From positions 26,536,005 to 26,600,004 of the forward strand of contig CM068380.1 of NCBI GenBank assembly GCA_034770075.1: a stretch of DNA of 64,000 bases, given 5' to 3'. The DNA comes from Aralia elata (lineage: Eukaryota > Streptophyta > Magnoliopsida > Apiales > Araliaceae). The notes below the pieces were generated by a model. It had not been told where the DNA came from. It searched no databases and worked only from the letters and a program-made list of their open reading frames with translations. Every line of letters begins with the position of its first letter. Position 1 is the stretch's first letter. The translations under genes were made by a program, and so were the position numbers. Below are positions 30,988 through 42,561 of this stretch, in pieces.

Positions 30988-33900
30988 TGTAACGACCGTG
31001 AATTTTGTATGGCTTTGTAATATAAGCTTATGTATATTATTTAATAAAGCGAATTTTTATTAATATTATTCTATGTGATGTGATTAAAGGTTATATAATA
31101 ACCTAGATTATGTGTTTGCATTGATATTAAGTGTTGTTATTTGGTAGGACTTATTAAAATGATTTCGGAGAAATATCGCTAAAATTCTATTCGCGGGTTA
31201 CTATTCGCGTGGGCACTATTCGCCCCGAAAATGTCTTTTTTCGTTTATTTCGAATTTTCTAATTTTCATAATGTGAATGTGGAGGATTAATAATCCAAGT
31301 GTTGGATTTTATTTTAACCAAATTGGGATTTAATTAGAAGCCCCAAATTGCTTAAGGGTGGCCCAAACCCATAACCCATGACCCATGACCCGACCCATGA
31401 CGCAACCCATAACCCGTGTGGGAAATGGGTAATAGAAATCTGCAGCAAATTGAATGTAAAAGAAGAACACGGGAAGAGAGGAATGGGAAGGAATAAGAAC
31501 ATTTGGGTAGGAGCAATTCCACATTTGGTAGAGGAAAAGGGAGTATGGAACAATTAGGGAGAAGGAGATGGGAGTTACCCACACCTTGGGGGAGCCAATC
31601 TCACCTTCCCATAAATGGGGAGCTGATCATGCTAAGCATGCTCAGCTATTCCTTCCTCCAAATGGGCTCAATTCATCCTTCTATATATACTCCTCCTTTG
31701 TCCTTCATCCATTCCTTTGTTCATTGTTCCTAAGATAAAGCTGGAAATTTGAGAGAGTTGGGAGAGTTGGTGCACGGGTGATTTGAGGAAGAAGAAGAAG
31801 TGTGGTAGCAGCTGAGTATCAATCTCTCTAGTATCACAGAAGGAGCTTCAAGAGGTTAGTGTTATGGAGCCTAGCTCACTTCCATTATTGCTTCAAGTTC
31901 AGTTTGATATTGATTGCTTTGTGGGAGTATATGTTAGTGAAATTGCTTAATTGGTTCTTGAACATGTATGAATGTTGTTAACTCTGTAAAAGCCTTGTTA
32001 ATAATCAATGAAAGTGGAACAATGAGTGATAATCAAAGCCTTTGCATAAGGAGCAAGAATGGACTGTTGGACATATATGGACTGATTTGGACAATTCTTC
32101 TAGTTTGATGAAAATTTAGTTTATGGTTGCTTGTATGCTTGTTTGTGTATGTCCATTATGTGTTCAGAGGTTGTGGGTAATGATTTCATTTAGAAATCTG
32201 GACTAGAACATAATTAAACTCTGCTCCAATATGAGTTTCTAATCCATGCCCACAAATCGTTTGATTTAATGTCCAAGAGAAGAATTTCTCTAAGAACTTG
32301 AGAACTAGGTGTTAATTAATTGATGAAAGAATGTTATGTTGCTTAGCTTTGCAATAGAAGCATGTTTTAAGTCATATTGACTTGTTGCATAATAGCTAAG
32401 ACAAAAGGAGGATCAATGAATTGGCCTAACCTTGAGTTTTGTTGAAAACTAGTATGAACAGTGGCCTTTGATTTAATTCTGGTAATGTTGTGTTATGTGT
32501 TTAATTTTAAGCTTCTGGGGTAGTATAGTGCCCTGAGTTAGTAAGCCGTAGGCTTTGGAACGAACGCATTTTGACCTCGGATGAGGGAGATATGGCATTT
32601 GGAAGAAAAGGTGTCCAATCTGTCCAAAATAGTGAAAACGTAGCCTTGGAGGGACTTTCGGGCCAATTTTATGGCTAGTAAATGAATTTGTAAAATTATG
32701 AATCCATGAGGGTTTTGTAGTTCATGTTATAAGCTTTCCATAGCCTCCGGAACGACCTAATTCCGATTTATAACGAAGAAGTTATGAAGGTTTGAAGTTT
32801 GTATGTCAAACTGCCAAAACGAGAAGGAAACCAAGTGTTGGGGTCAGCGGCACGGGTGCGGGCGCGCTGGGGCATGGTGTGGGCGCGCTGGGCGCGCTGG
32901 GGGCTGCTGGGCGCGCGCTGGGCGCATGGGCGTGACAGCTTTGACATCCTTTACTAAAATGGGCGTAACTTTCTCATACGAACTCCAAATTGGATGATTT
33001 AAGATGATTCGGAAGGCTAAGAAGTAGAACTACAACTTCTAATATTTAGAACTATAATTTAATGTTTTGACCAATTTCTAAATTGGCCATTTTTAGGACT
33101 ATTGTGCATTAGGAAGCAAAACGAGAGCGTCGTACATGCACGTATGTAACGTGTAATATTTCCAACACTAATAGTTATTGTTTTAAGTCCTAAAACTTGT
33201 ACATTATGGTTTGTAATGACCTTTGGCATTAATCAATGATGAACTAGACAAGTGTAGGAGCATGCTAAACTTATGCAAATGAGGCGAATCGAGTGTGCGT
33301 TGTACAAACGCCGAAACATCGTATCAAGTGTGTGTAACCTTGTTTGATATTATGTTTGTAATTAGAATGTAATATTATAGAGTAATTTAAACCAATATTT
33401 GACATCAATTATGTGGCTAATTGGTATGTGGATATGTACTTAAATGTGTAGGACTTTTGAAGGACGATTAACGTCGAGTTATTAGCAAGCGCTTAAGGCA
33501 AGTTCTTCTTTAACCCTTGTGTTGGGCAAGTTCTATTGTGCGAGTTAATTATTGATTGAACAATCATTCTATGTTATTGCAAGTTCCTCACTCAACTATT
33601 TTATTTGAGCAAGTTTCCTAACCCTTGTTTAACCCTTGTGTTGGATAAGTTCTCTAACTTCATTCATTCTAAGTATTGAATGCAAGTTTCTTATCTTTCC
33701 CAAAAGACGTATATTGTGCAAGTTTTCTTACTCTTGTTTAATTTGATATTGAACGAGGTTTCTATATTATGCAAGTTACCTAACTTCATTCTTTCTATAT
33801 ATTGAATGCAAGTGTTTTACCTTACTTAAGTTAAATTTGAGTAAGTCTTCTAACGTTTGTCTAGTCCTCGTGCTAAACAAGCTTATCAACTTCGTTCGAT

Positions 33901-35027
33901 TATATTCTTACGGATGTTATTTAATGTTCAAAGTTCATATTTACACAATACATATATGATTGTGTGAACCCCATACTTATGTAAATCCTTAGTATTTGCA
34001 CAAGTGTTCAAGATACGTTATTGCCATAAACTGTTAAAGCTTTTGAATTCAAATTATGCATGAACTGTTTATGAAGAGTGTCGATGCCATTTGATTCAGC
34101 TAGACCAGTATCCATAATTTAGAAAGCGATCCAAACTAATTGCTTTGGTGCATACTTTTATATCTGCTGAGATGAACAACCCTCATAGAAGGGGAAATTA
34201 TATTTTTGTCGGGGGACCGACATGCACGCAAGTTGAATGTAAGTTGAATGTTTGAGGGTTATGCATAACGCCGGGTATTTTAAGCTGATCACCTATTATA
34301 CCTGTTTTTGGGTTATCAGTGTAATGCTGGTGATTCTAGTAAGAGTTCTTGGTCCTTAATGACCACTCAGTTTTGGGTTATCAATGTAATATTGCTAAGT
34401 CTAGTCAGATTTTTTGGTCTATAGAGGCCACTCAGTGTTGAATGTTCATTACCTTGAAATCATTGAAATCTTTAGATTTTTCTAATAATCCATCGGTCCA
34501 TAGTGACTCATCGGTGATAATAGAGAATAGTATTGAAACTTTGTTCACAATCTACATATTTATTCCCTGAGCTATTCAATCTTCGTCATAGCCCTTTGGG
34601 ATTGTGAAACCTAACTCATGGTTATTCATTTTTATTGTTATTGTGCTTGCTGGGCAAATTTGTTGCTCACCCTTGCTTTCCTTAAAAACATTTCAGTTGT
34701 TACCGAAAGAGGCGAGAGCTTGGGAAAGGATAAAGGCAAAGGCAAAGCTACGGATTAGCTTTGTCCTACTATGTTATATTTCTTTCATGCACTAAGACTT
34801 AATTAAGATTATGTATTCTGATGTGTTATATTAAGACTTAATTATAGTGTGTACTATGTTATGTCAGTTATTTGTATTGGTATCGAGACTTGGGACGAGA
34901 GTATTTATGTTATATCAATGTAAATATTTCTATTATTCCGTAATTAGTTATTGATAGAATGCTTTATGAGTTGCACAATGATGCACTGAATTAGAGGTTA
35001 AGGCGACCCGAATTTGGGGGCGTCACA
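30988..35027 (+). mobile_element. Tekay/Del-type solo LTR, 4.0 kb
   Basis: Begins TGTAACGACCGTGAATT and ends GAATTTGGGGGCGTCACA, with target duplication TAATC at 30983-30987 and 35028-35032. Its ends and interior match the LTR at 49046-52519, which adjoins a Tekay-type pol. It carries a short repeat region of ACCCATGACCC-like words (31362-31412), TATATATA at 31682-31689, a GC-rich tandem block (32846-32935), degenerate repeats with TTGAATGCAAGT words (33480-33900) and a duplicated ~65-bp unit near 34312-34440. The open frame at 34604-34795 lies in a conserved LTR patch and is not a supported gene. Confidence 0.87.
32846..32935 (+). repeat. GC-rich tandem block in the Tekay-type solo LTR
   Basis: Repeats of GGGCGCGCTG with variants (GGGCGCGCGCTGG, GGGGGCTGCTGG). 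The sequence on both sides aligns with the other Tekay-type LTR (minus strand near 50640-50520), where this block is replaced by non-repetitive sequence. Confidence 0.75.
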
Positions 35028-35325
35028 TAATCTATCTGGATTCACTAATTCGCTTTTTAGTAATCCAATGATTAAGAACGATTTTAGTTTGTGAGCTATC
35101 TAGAATTTAGATCTCATTAGCATGATCACCATCATGATTCTAAAAACATTGCTCAAAACTATGGGTTTATCACATTTAATATAACAGTACCATGTAGATA
35201 ATATAAAATGCCTTTTAAGAAAATCAATTCTTTTATTAATAAATGAATAAGATTACAAAGTATATGCTACATCATATCAAATATGATTGACTTGTGTGCA
35301 TACTACTTTCAATCTCCCACTTGCA

Positions 35326-38300
35326 CTAAAGCCAATCGCCATGGTATCTAATACCCATCTTCTCTAAGTGACGATCAAACTACTGTTGTGTTAAAGCTTT
35401 AGTAAATGGATCTGCAATGTTGTTTTGAGAGTCCACACGCTCTAGGGTGACATCTCCTCTTTGAATGATCTCACTAATCAAATGAACCGCCGCAACACGT
35501 GTTTGGATTTCTGATGAGACATGGGTTCCTTAGCCTGCGCAACAGCTCCGGTGTTGTCACAGAATAAAGGTACGGCTCCTCTAATGCTAGGAACCACTCC
35601 AAGTTCAGTTATGAAACTTCTTCATCCAAATAGCTTCCTTTGCAGCTTCACTTGCAGCTATGTACTCTGCCTCTGTCACTGAATCAGCAATTGTTTCCTG
35701 CTTGGAACTCTTCCAACTCACTGCGCCACCGTTTAAGGTAAACACATACCGTGAAACGGATTTACTGTCATCTTGGTCCGTTTGAAAACTTGAGTCTGTA
35801 TAGCCCTCTAGTTTCAATTCAGACCCACAGTAGACAAGAAATACATCCTTAGTTCTTCTCAAGTACTTTAGGATGTTTTTCACTGCCTTCCAGTACATGA
35901 TAGATCCTATTGTTGAAGCATAAGGAATCTTACTCATACGGTCTATCTCCTCAGGTGTCTTTGGGGCATGTTTCTTGGAGAGATGTATTCCATGGCTCAT
36001 CGGCATGAGACCTCTCTTGGAATCTTCCATGCTAAACTTCTTTAGCATTGAGTCAATGTACTTTTCTTGGGTCAAGCCAAGCATCCTTATAGATCTATCT
36101 CTATAGATCTTTATCCCCAAAATATAGGATGTCTCACCCAAGTTCTTCATGGAGAAGTGTTTAGATAACCAAATTTTGATCGACTGTAGCATAGGAACAT
36201 CATTCCCTATCAGTAATATGTCATCAACATATAATACAAGGAATGAAACAGCGCTCCTACTAACCTTCTTGTACACACAAGGTTCATCCTCATTTTTGAT
36301 AAAATCAAACCTTTTGATTATCTCATCAAAACGGATGTTCCATCTTCGAGAAGCTTGCTTCAATCCATAAATGGATCGTTGTAGCTTAAAGACTTGGTTT
36401 GTTCCAACCGTTAAAACAAAACCATCTGGCTGTATCATATATACATTTTCCTCAAGCTCTCCATTGAGGAAGGCCGTTTTCACGTCCATTTGCCAGATTT
36501 CGTAGTCATAATAAGCTGCAATTGCAAACAAAATCCGAATGGACTTGAGCATAGGTACTGGTGAGAAGGTTTCATCATAATCAACTCCTTATCTTTGTTT
36601 GAAACCTTTTGCAACCAATCGGGACTTATAGGTCTCTACCTTGCCGTCCGCTCCAGTCTTTCTCTTAAAGACCCATTTACACCCAATAGGCTTAATGCCC
36701 TCAGGTGCTGGAACCAAAGTCCATACTTGGTTTTCATTCATGGAGTCCATCTCGAATTTCATGGCTTCAAGCCATTTTTCTGAGTCTTTACTACTCATAG
36801 CCTCTTCGTAAGTCAATGGATCATCATCATCTATGATGCGTACCTCATCATCATCCTCTATGATGAATCCATACCTATTAGGTATCTTCGGTACTCTTCC
36901 AAATTTACGAATAGGTTGTGGTACATTAGGTTCTTCCACTTGGTCAGGTACCTGACTTTGATCCGTAGTATTTTGTGGTTCTTGAACTTCTTCAAGATAT
37001 ATCTTACTCCTACTGACCCCTTCAAGGATAAACTCCTTTTCCAAGAAGGCAGCGTGTTTTGCTACAAATACCTTTTGATCAGTAGGATGATAGAAATAAT
37101 ACCCTACAGTTTCTTTAGGGTAACCCACAAATCTACACTTGTCGGATCTAGTCTTTAGCTTATCATGCTCAAACCTTTTGACATAAGTTGGAAAACCCCA
37201 AGTCTTAACATACTTAAGATTTGGTTTCCTCCCTGTCCATAATTCATATGGGGTCTTTGGGACGAATTTGGTAGGTACCTTGTTAAGTAGATATGCAGCC
37301 GTTTCTAGGGCATAACCCCAGAAGGGTATTGGAAGGTCGGTAAAACTCATCATGGAATGAACCATGTCCAACAATGTTTGATTCCTCCTCGATCCGATAG
37401 AAGAATCTTAATACTCTTACCAGTTTGCTTCTCTACTTCACTTCTGAATTCTTTGAACTTTTCAAACTATTCAGATTTGTATTTCATTAAATACACATAT
37501 CCAAATCTAGAATGATCATCAGTGAAAGTAATAAAATAAGAATACCCTCCTCGTGCATTCGTTGTCATAGGTCCACACACGTCTGTGTGTACCAACGCTA
37601 ACAACTCTGTAACTCTTTCTCCTTTTCCACTAAAAGGAGATTTAGTCATTTTACCCATGAGACAAGATTCACAAGTTGGGAATGATTCGTAATCAGATAG
37701 CTCTAAAAGTCCATCATTATGCAACTTGGATAATCTTGTTTTATTAATATGACCGAGTCTACAGTGCCACATAAAGGTATAATTAACATCATCTCTTTTT
37801 CTTTTCTTAGTTTGTTCAATTTGAAGTCTATTTTCATGCAAGTCAAGTATGTAAAGTCCATTAAGTAGGTTCCCAACATCATATAAAATATTTTTATTAT
37901 AAATAGAACATCTGTTGTTCTTTATTATAATATCAAAACCATCCATATCTAATACAAAAATTAAAATAATGTTTCTAATGAGTGTCGGAACATAATAACA
38001 ATTATTTAAACTAATGAACTTGCGCGAAGGCAGTGCTAAACAATAAGTCCCTACAGCTAATGCAGCAACCTTTGCTACATTTCCCACTCATATGATGACT
38101 TCATCCTTGTTCAGCTTTCTACTTCTGCTTAGTCCCTGCACATTATTACATATGTGAGAACTACAGCCGGTATCCAATACCCAAGTAGAATTTTGACTTT
38201 CAAAAAAATTAATTTCAATCATGAACAAACCTAGATCGGAAGTCTAAGCTTCTCCAAGCTTCTTCTGGTCCGTAAGATACTCCTTGCAGTTCCTCTTCTA

Positions 38301-39068
38301 GTGTCCCAGCTTATTGCAATGGTAGCAAATTCCTTTGCTATCTGGATCAAGTTTCTTTTTATCCTTTCTCTTCACCTTTCCCTTAGCCTTCTTGTTTTTC
38401 TTCTTTTCAGAAGATACCTTGGGCCTCTTCCTTTTCTTGGAAGTATCATCCACTAGTAAGACTTGGTTCTTGTTAGATGAGAAGTGACCTTCAGCAGTTT
38501 TCAGCATGTTAAGTAACTCAGGTAAGCTGACGTCCAACTTATTCATGTGAAAATTCACAACAAATTGTGAGAAGGTTTCCGGGAGTGACTACAAGATCAA
38601 ATCTTGACTTAACTCCCCATCCATTACGAACCCAAGTTGTCCAAGTTGTTCAATCAGATTGATCATCTTAAGGACAGGAGTCTCAACGGCAGTGCCCTCA
38701 GTCATACGAGATCGGAAGAGCTCCTTAGATATTTGATATCTAGCAGTCCTATTTTGCTCACCATACAACTCTTTGAGGTGCAACAATATAATATGAGCAT
38801 CCATAGTTTCATGTTGACGCTGAAGCTCGTTACTCATGGATGCGAGCATGATGCATTGAGCCATGATTGCATCATCTTGTCACTTTCTGAAAGTAATCTC
38901 TTCCTCAGAGGCTGTTTCTGCAACATTTGCAGGGACTGGCGAATTTATGACATAAGAAATCTTTTCAGCAGTGAGAGCAATTCTCAAATTCCTTAACCAG
39001 CCCGTGTAATTCGATCCGGTCAGTTTGTTAGCATAAAGTATGCTACGCAGTGATAGTGAGTTTGACAT
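35326..39068 (-). pseudogene. gag-pol of copia-2
   Basis: ATG at 39066-39068 starts MSNSLSLRSILYANKLTGSN. Gag is readable to a Lys-rich tail and a zinc knuckle CYHCNKLGH, where a TAG replaces Trp. The protease has VLDTGCSSHIC. The GAG-pre-integrase region (MWHCRLGHINKTRLSKL, CESCLMGK) and the integrase core start follow (HTDVCGPM, TDDHSRFG, LSDRGG); a deletion then removes the stretch with the catalytic Glu, near 37385. RT is good, with YVDDILLIGND near 36220-36232. RNase H lacks about 27 residues between GSIMY and WKAVKNIL. In-frame stops include 36589-36591. Copia order. Not functional but less damaged than copia-1 and copia-4. Confidence 0.9.
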
Positions 39069-40715
39069 TTTTAAATTCTGCATGTGAAATAGACAACATT
39101 TTAGCATACATTCATTTAATTAATTATCAAAATAAATTTGGTCTTTATTTTAAATTGGTATCTCTCACTTTTTTTTCAAATTATATTACCCTAAATATAT
39201 AGTTCGGCAAATCTAATTAAAGATTTGCTAGTGAGAATAAGGATCCCATTTTAAATGTATATAGCCTTGTTTGACACAACAAACTATATATAAATAAATA
39301 GGTAGACAATTATTGTCAATTACATCACTATGTAACTCCTTGTATTTTGCCTCTTAGATTATTTTGATCAAGTGTGACACATCCGAATCAAAATTATCCA
39401 AGTTAAGTCCAACCTAGCACTTATATATATTCGAAAGAAAAACGCTTTCCTTGTGTGACACAACAAAACAGCATCATTCAGTCTATTTATAAGCATTAAA
39501 TGTGATAAATCCACATCTTAAATATTTAATACTTGCCTTGTGTGACACAACAAACTCATATTAAATATTTAATACTCTATTGCTTTACCATGCTAGAAGG
39601 CGACGTTCGATATTCCAAATATCTTTGAACGCTTAGGACTTAATATAATTTCTTTGAGGGGTTTGTAATTATTAGTCTCATCTTGTTTAGCGCGCATGCA
39701 CATATATATATAAAATACGCGTCATAATATTTAACATGCGAAGCATGTTGGATAATATATAATATATATAGTAAGCATGCACATATAGAATACTATATTC
39801 TACCCCGATTGATTATGGACTTTTATTCTAGTTTGGTTCACTAGAGCCACCAAGTGAACCAAAAGGTCAAACCTAGGGTGTAAGAATTAAATTTAAATAT
39901 GACTATTATATTTAAACCCAGGCTCCATTACAAACGGGTCTTCAAGCGCTCCTTGCTCCTTTGTCTCCAATTCTTCAAAATAATTCTAACTAATCCCATT
40001 ACATGAACTATTTACTATAAATAGAAATCTTGATCAGCAGTCAAGGGGAAGTACATAGGAGAGAGATAGAATTTACATTAAGAAAAATTAGAGAAGACGA
40101 GATACGCAGACCCCATTTATAAAACTCATTCATTCAAGCATCCTCTAAAATAATTCCAATCATACATTGGTCAATAGTCCATAATCAATCCTTAATTATT
40201 ATCATACATATCTCCATATGCATCAATAAATAACAATCATCTCATAAATAATAAAACTATTCCATATATGCATTGATATCATTTAATGGGCAAAACGTTT
40301 GCTAATATTTAGTTTTGAAACAAAATAAACTCTTTTATTTTAATTAAAAACCAAATCCAAATTAAACTCCTTTAATTTTAGCAATCTGAAATCCTATTCC
40401 AGATAAAATAAACATCTTTATTTTAAACTTTTATCAATTAAATAAACCATTTATTTTAATTGAAGTAAAAATAATTTTTCAAAAAAATGCAGACCAGCGC
40501 GGCCACGCTCTAAAAAGAACTAGGAGCGGCGCGGCCGCGCTGCACCCCTAGAAACATTTTCTAGGTTCGGGCGCGGTCGCGCTCCAGAATGAACTGGAAG
40601 CAGCGCGGCCGCGCCGCGACGCAGGATCGAAATTTTTTTTTTTAGCCTAAAAATCCGATCGTATCGCATATCAATTCATACATGGAATCATCACAATCAA
40701 TAATTAACACAAGGA
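39069..40715 (-). other. 5' leader of copia-2
   Basis: About 1.65 kb, homologous to the copia-1 leader, with three TTGTTGTGTCACACAAGG-type words and the GC hairpin module next to the primer site. No supported gene. Confidence 0.75.
40494..40623 (-). repeat. GC hairpin module in the copia-2 leader
   Basis: Same three-part design as 18677-18797. The middle hairpin is CCTAGAAA (40565-40558) and TTTCTAGG (40554-40547) around ATG on the minus strand. In copia-1 the third stem pair is C:G; here it is T:A. The first hairpin keeps the TTCCAGTTCATTCTGGAG core. The third has lost one inner pair. Arms are GCGCGGCCGCGC-like. Confidence 0.85.
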
Positions 40716-40716
40716 T

Positions 40717-40730
40717 TGGCTCTGATACCA
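40717..40730 (-). other. Primer binding site of copia-2, tRNA-iMet type
   Basis: TGGTATCAGAGCCA on the minus strand, one base from the LTR end at 40732. Confidence 0.9.
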
Positions 40731-40731
40731 C

Positions 40732-42547
40732 TGTTAGGTTTGTATATAACGCAAGCATGCAATCAAATTACAAAAATAGAGCGAAAGCGTGATAAAATGG
40801 ATTTTAAAATTTTCATACAAACCATCACCATGATCTTTCCTTGTGTTTAATTATCAATTAACGAAAGAGATAGAGATTAAGAAATTATACCCTCGTAGAA
40901 CCGTGCTTCCTCGGGTACAAGTTCACCTCCAATTCCTTCGCGTTCTCCTTGAATTTCACCGACTAAATTCCTTTGCTTGATCAACATTAGCCACCCAAGT
41001 GTTTGGCCTCTAGAGGTGATCCACCAAGGAAGAATAGTTATTTCAAGAAGATAGGTGGTGGCAAAACCCTAGTTTCTATCTCTATAGAAATTGTAAGTAC
41101 TCTCTACAATCTAATGCAAGAGTGTGTCACCCTAATTTATGATAAGACTCCTCTCATTTATCGATGTAGAAATAACCCTTCCCTAAACTATTTAGGATTA
41201 GGGTTTCTATTATAATTAAACTCCTTTAATTATGCTCCTAATCCAATTAGAAATTCATGTGAGAGTACTTCTATTAATTAATTCTCAATCCCTATTAGGA
41301 ATTAAATAATAGTAATAGTAATAATAATAATAAGACTCCTCTATTAATTTATATTTAATATTTCTAAAATATTAAATAATAAATATTAAGCTATTTAATT
41401 TATTCTATCTCCATAGACTAAATTAAATACACTTAACTTATTATTACAATTATGCCATTTACTTCTTAAATAAATATTTTTCCTTTTGCGGTGTGACCCT
41501 TTAGGTTCTCCATATTAAACCGGTTGTGAATAAATCAATTAGAACAATTCTAATCTTATTTAAATAAATAAATTAAACTATTTAATTTATTTAAATAAAT
41601 AATATTTATTCTACAATAAGGGTAAGCCCCCTTAGCGATCAACGACTTTCCAAATAATATAGATTTCAACATTAATCACAAAAGAACCTTTCAGTGCATA
41701 GTTACCGTACAATTCAATCCTTCTACCATACAATGTCCCAATTAAATATAAGACATGGAATTACTGTCAAGTCTTATTTTATTTAAATATATGTATTTCG
41801 ATTCTCAAATGCACAACTCTAAATAATGCAAATTAGAAACTCCTTTCTAATTTCATTCTGCCTTGACCAAGGACTATTGAGTTGTCATTTATCGAATCAC
41901 ATAGGACATTCACATCTTTTACTAGACGTGGTAGATTCTTTGTTGATCATTCACCTATCTCCATGTACAACTTATTATACCCAATCATACCCTTTGATAT
42001 ATCTAAAGGTCTTAAGGGACATGTCAAAGTATAACTCTTCATACACAAGATACTATGATGATCTCAAGTCCAAGCATCACTTGTACTACTATCACTAGAG
42101 GAATTCCTATTGACAGGCGAGTAAAACTCCATTAGGTATTCCTTAGCGAGCCACGTTCAGTGAACTTATTCTCTAATAAGCACCTACATACTTGCTTTAG
42201 TGTCTCCACACAAATGATTATGAGATCAATCATCCTCTTATTAAGAGCAAGCAACGTATGTACTAATCTATCCGGATTCACTAATCTGCTTTTTAGTAAT
42301 CTAATGATTAAGAACGATTTTAGTTTGTGAGCTATCTAGAATTTAGATCTCATTAGCATGATCACCATCATGATTCTAAAAACATTGCTCAAAACTATGG
42401 GTTTATCACATTTAATATAATAGCACCATGTAGATAATATAAAATACCTTTTAAGAAAATCAATTCTTTTATTAAGAAATGAATAAGATTACAAAGTATA
42501 TGCTACATCATATCAAATATGATTGGCTTGTCTGCATACTACTTTCA
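40732..42547 (-). repeat. LTR shared by copia-2 and copia-3
   Basis: 1,816 bp, TGAAAGTAG at 42547 to CCTAACA at 40732. Adjoined above by a polypurine tract (AGTGGGAGAT, 42548-42557) and below by a primer site. Its TATA box is altered (CGATAAATGAG near 41165-41154). Confidence 0.9.
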
Positions 42548-42561
42548 ATCTCCCACTTGCA

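Larger units (their letters stand above)
29452..35311 (-). repeat. 3' LTR of copia-2, split by a nested solo LTR
   Basis: LTR parts are 35311-35028 and 30987-29452, about 1.8 kb together. The minus-strand TATA box is at 29880-29871. The LTR is preceded by the polypurine tract AGTGGGAGAT at 35312-35321. Confidence 0.9.

Noticed and set aside
31362..31412. ACCCATGACCC-like words as interstitial telomere repeat
   Set aside because: The unit is not the plant telomere heptamer and the stretch is about 50 bp inside an LTR.
34604..34795. Small frame with signal-peptide-like start
   Set aside because: Falls in a conserved noncoding patch of Tekay-type LTRs; the homologous frame on the other LTR is on the opposite strand and unrelated in sequence.
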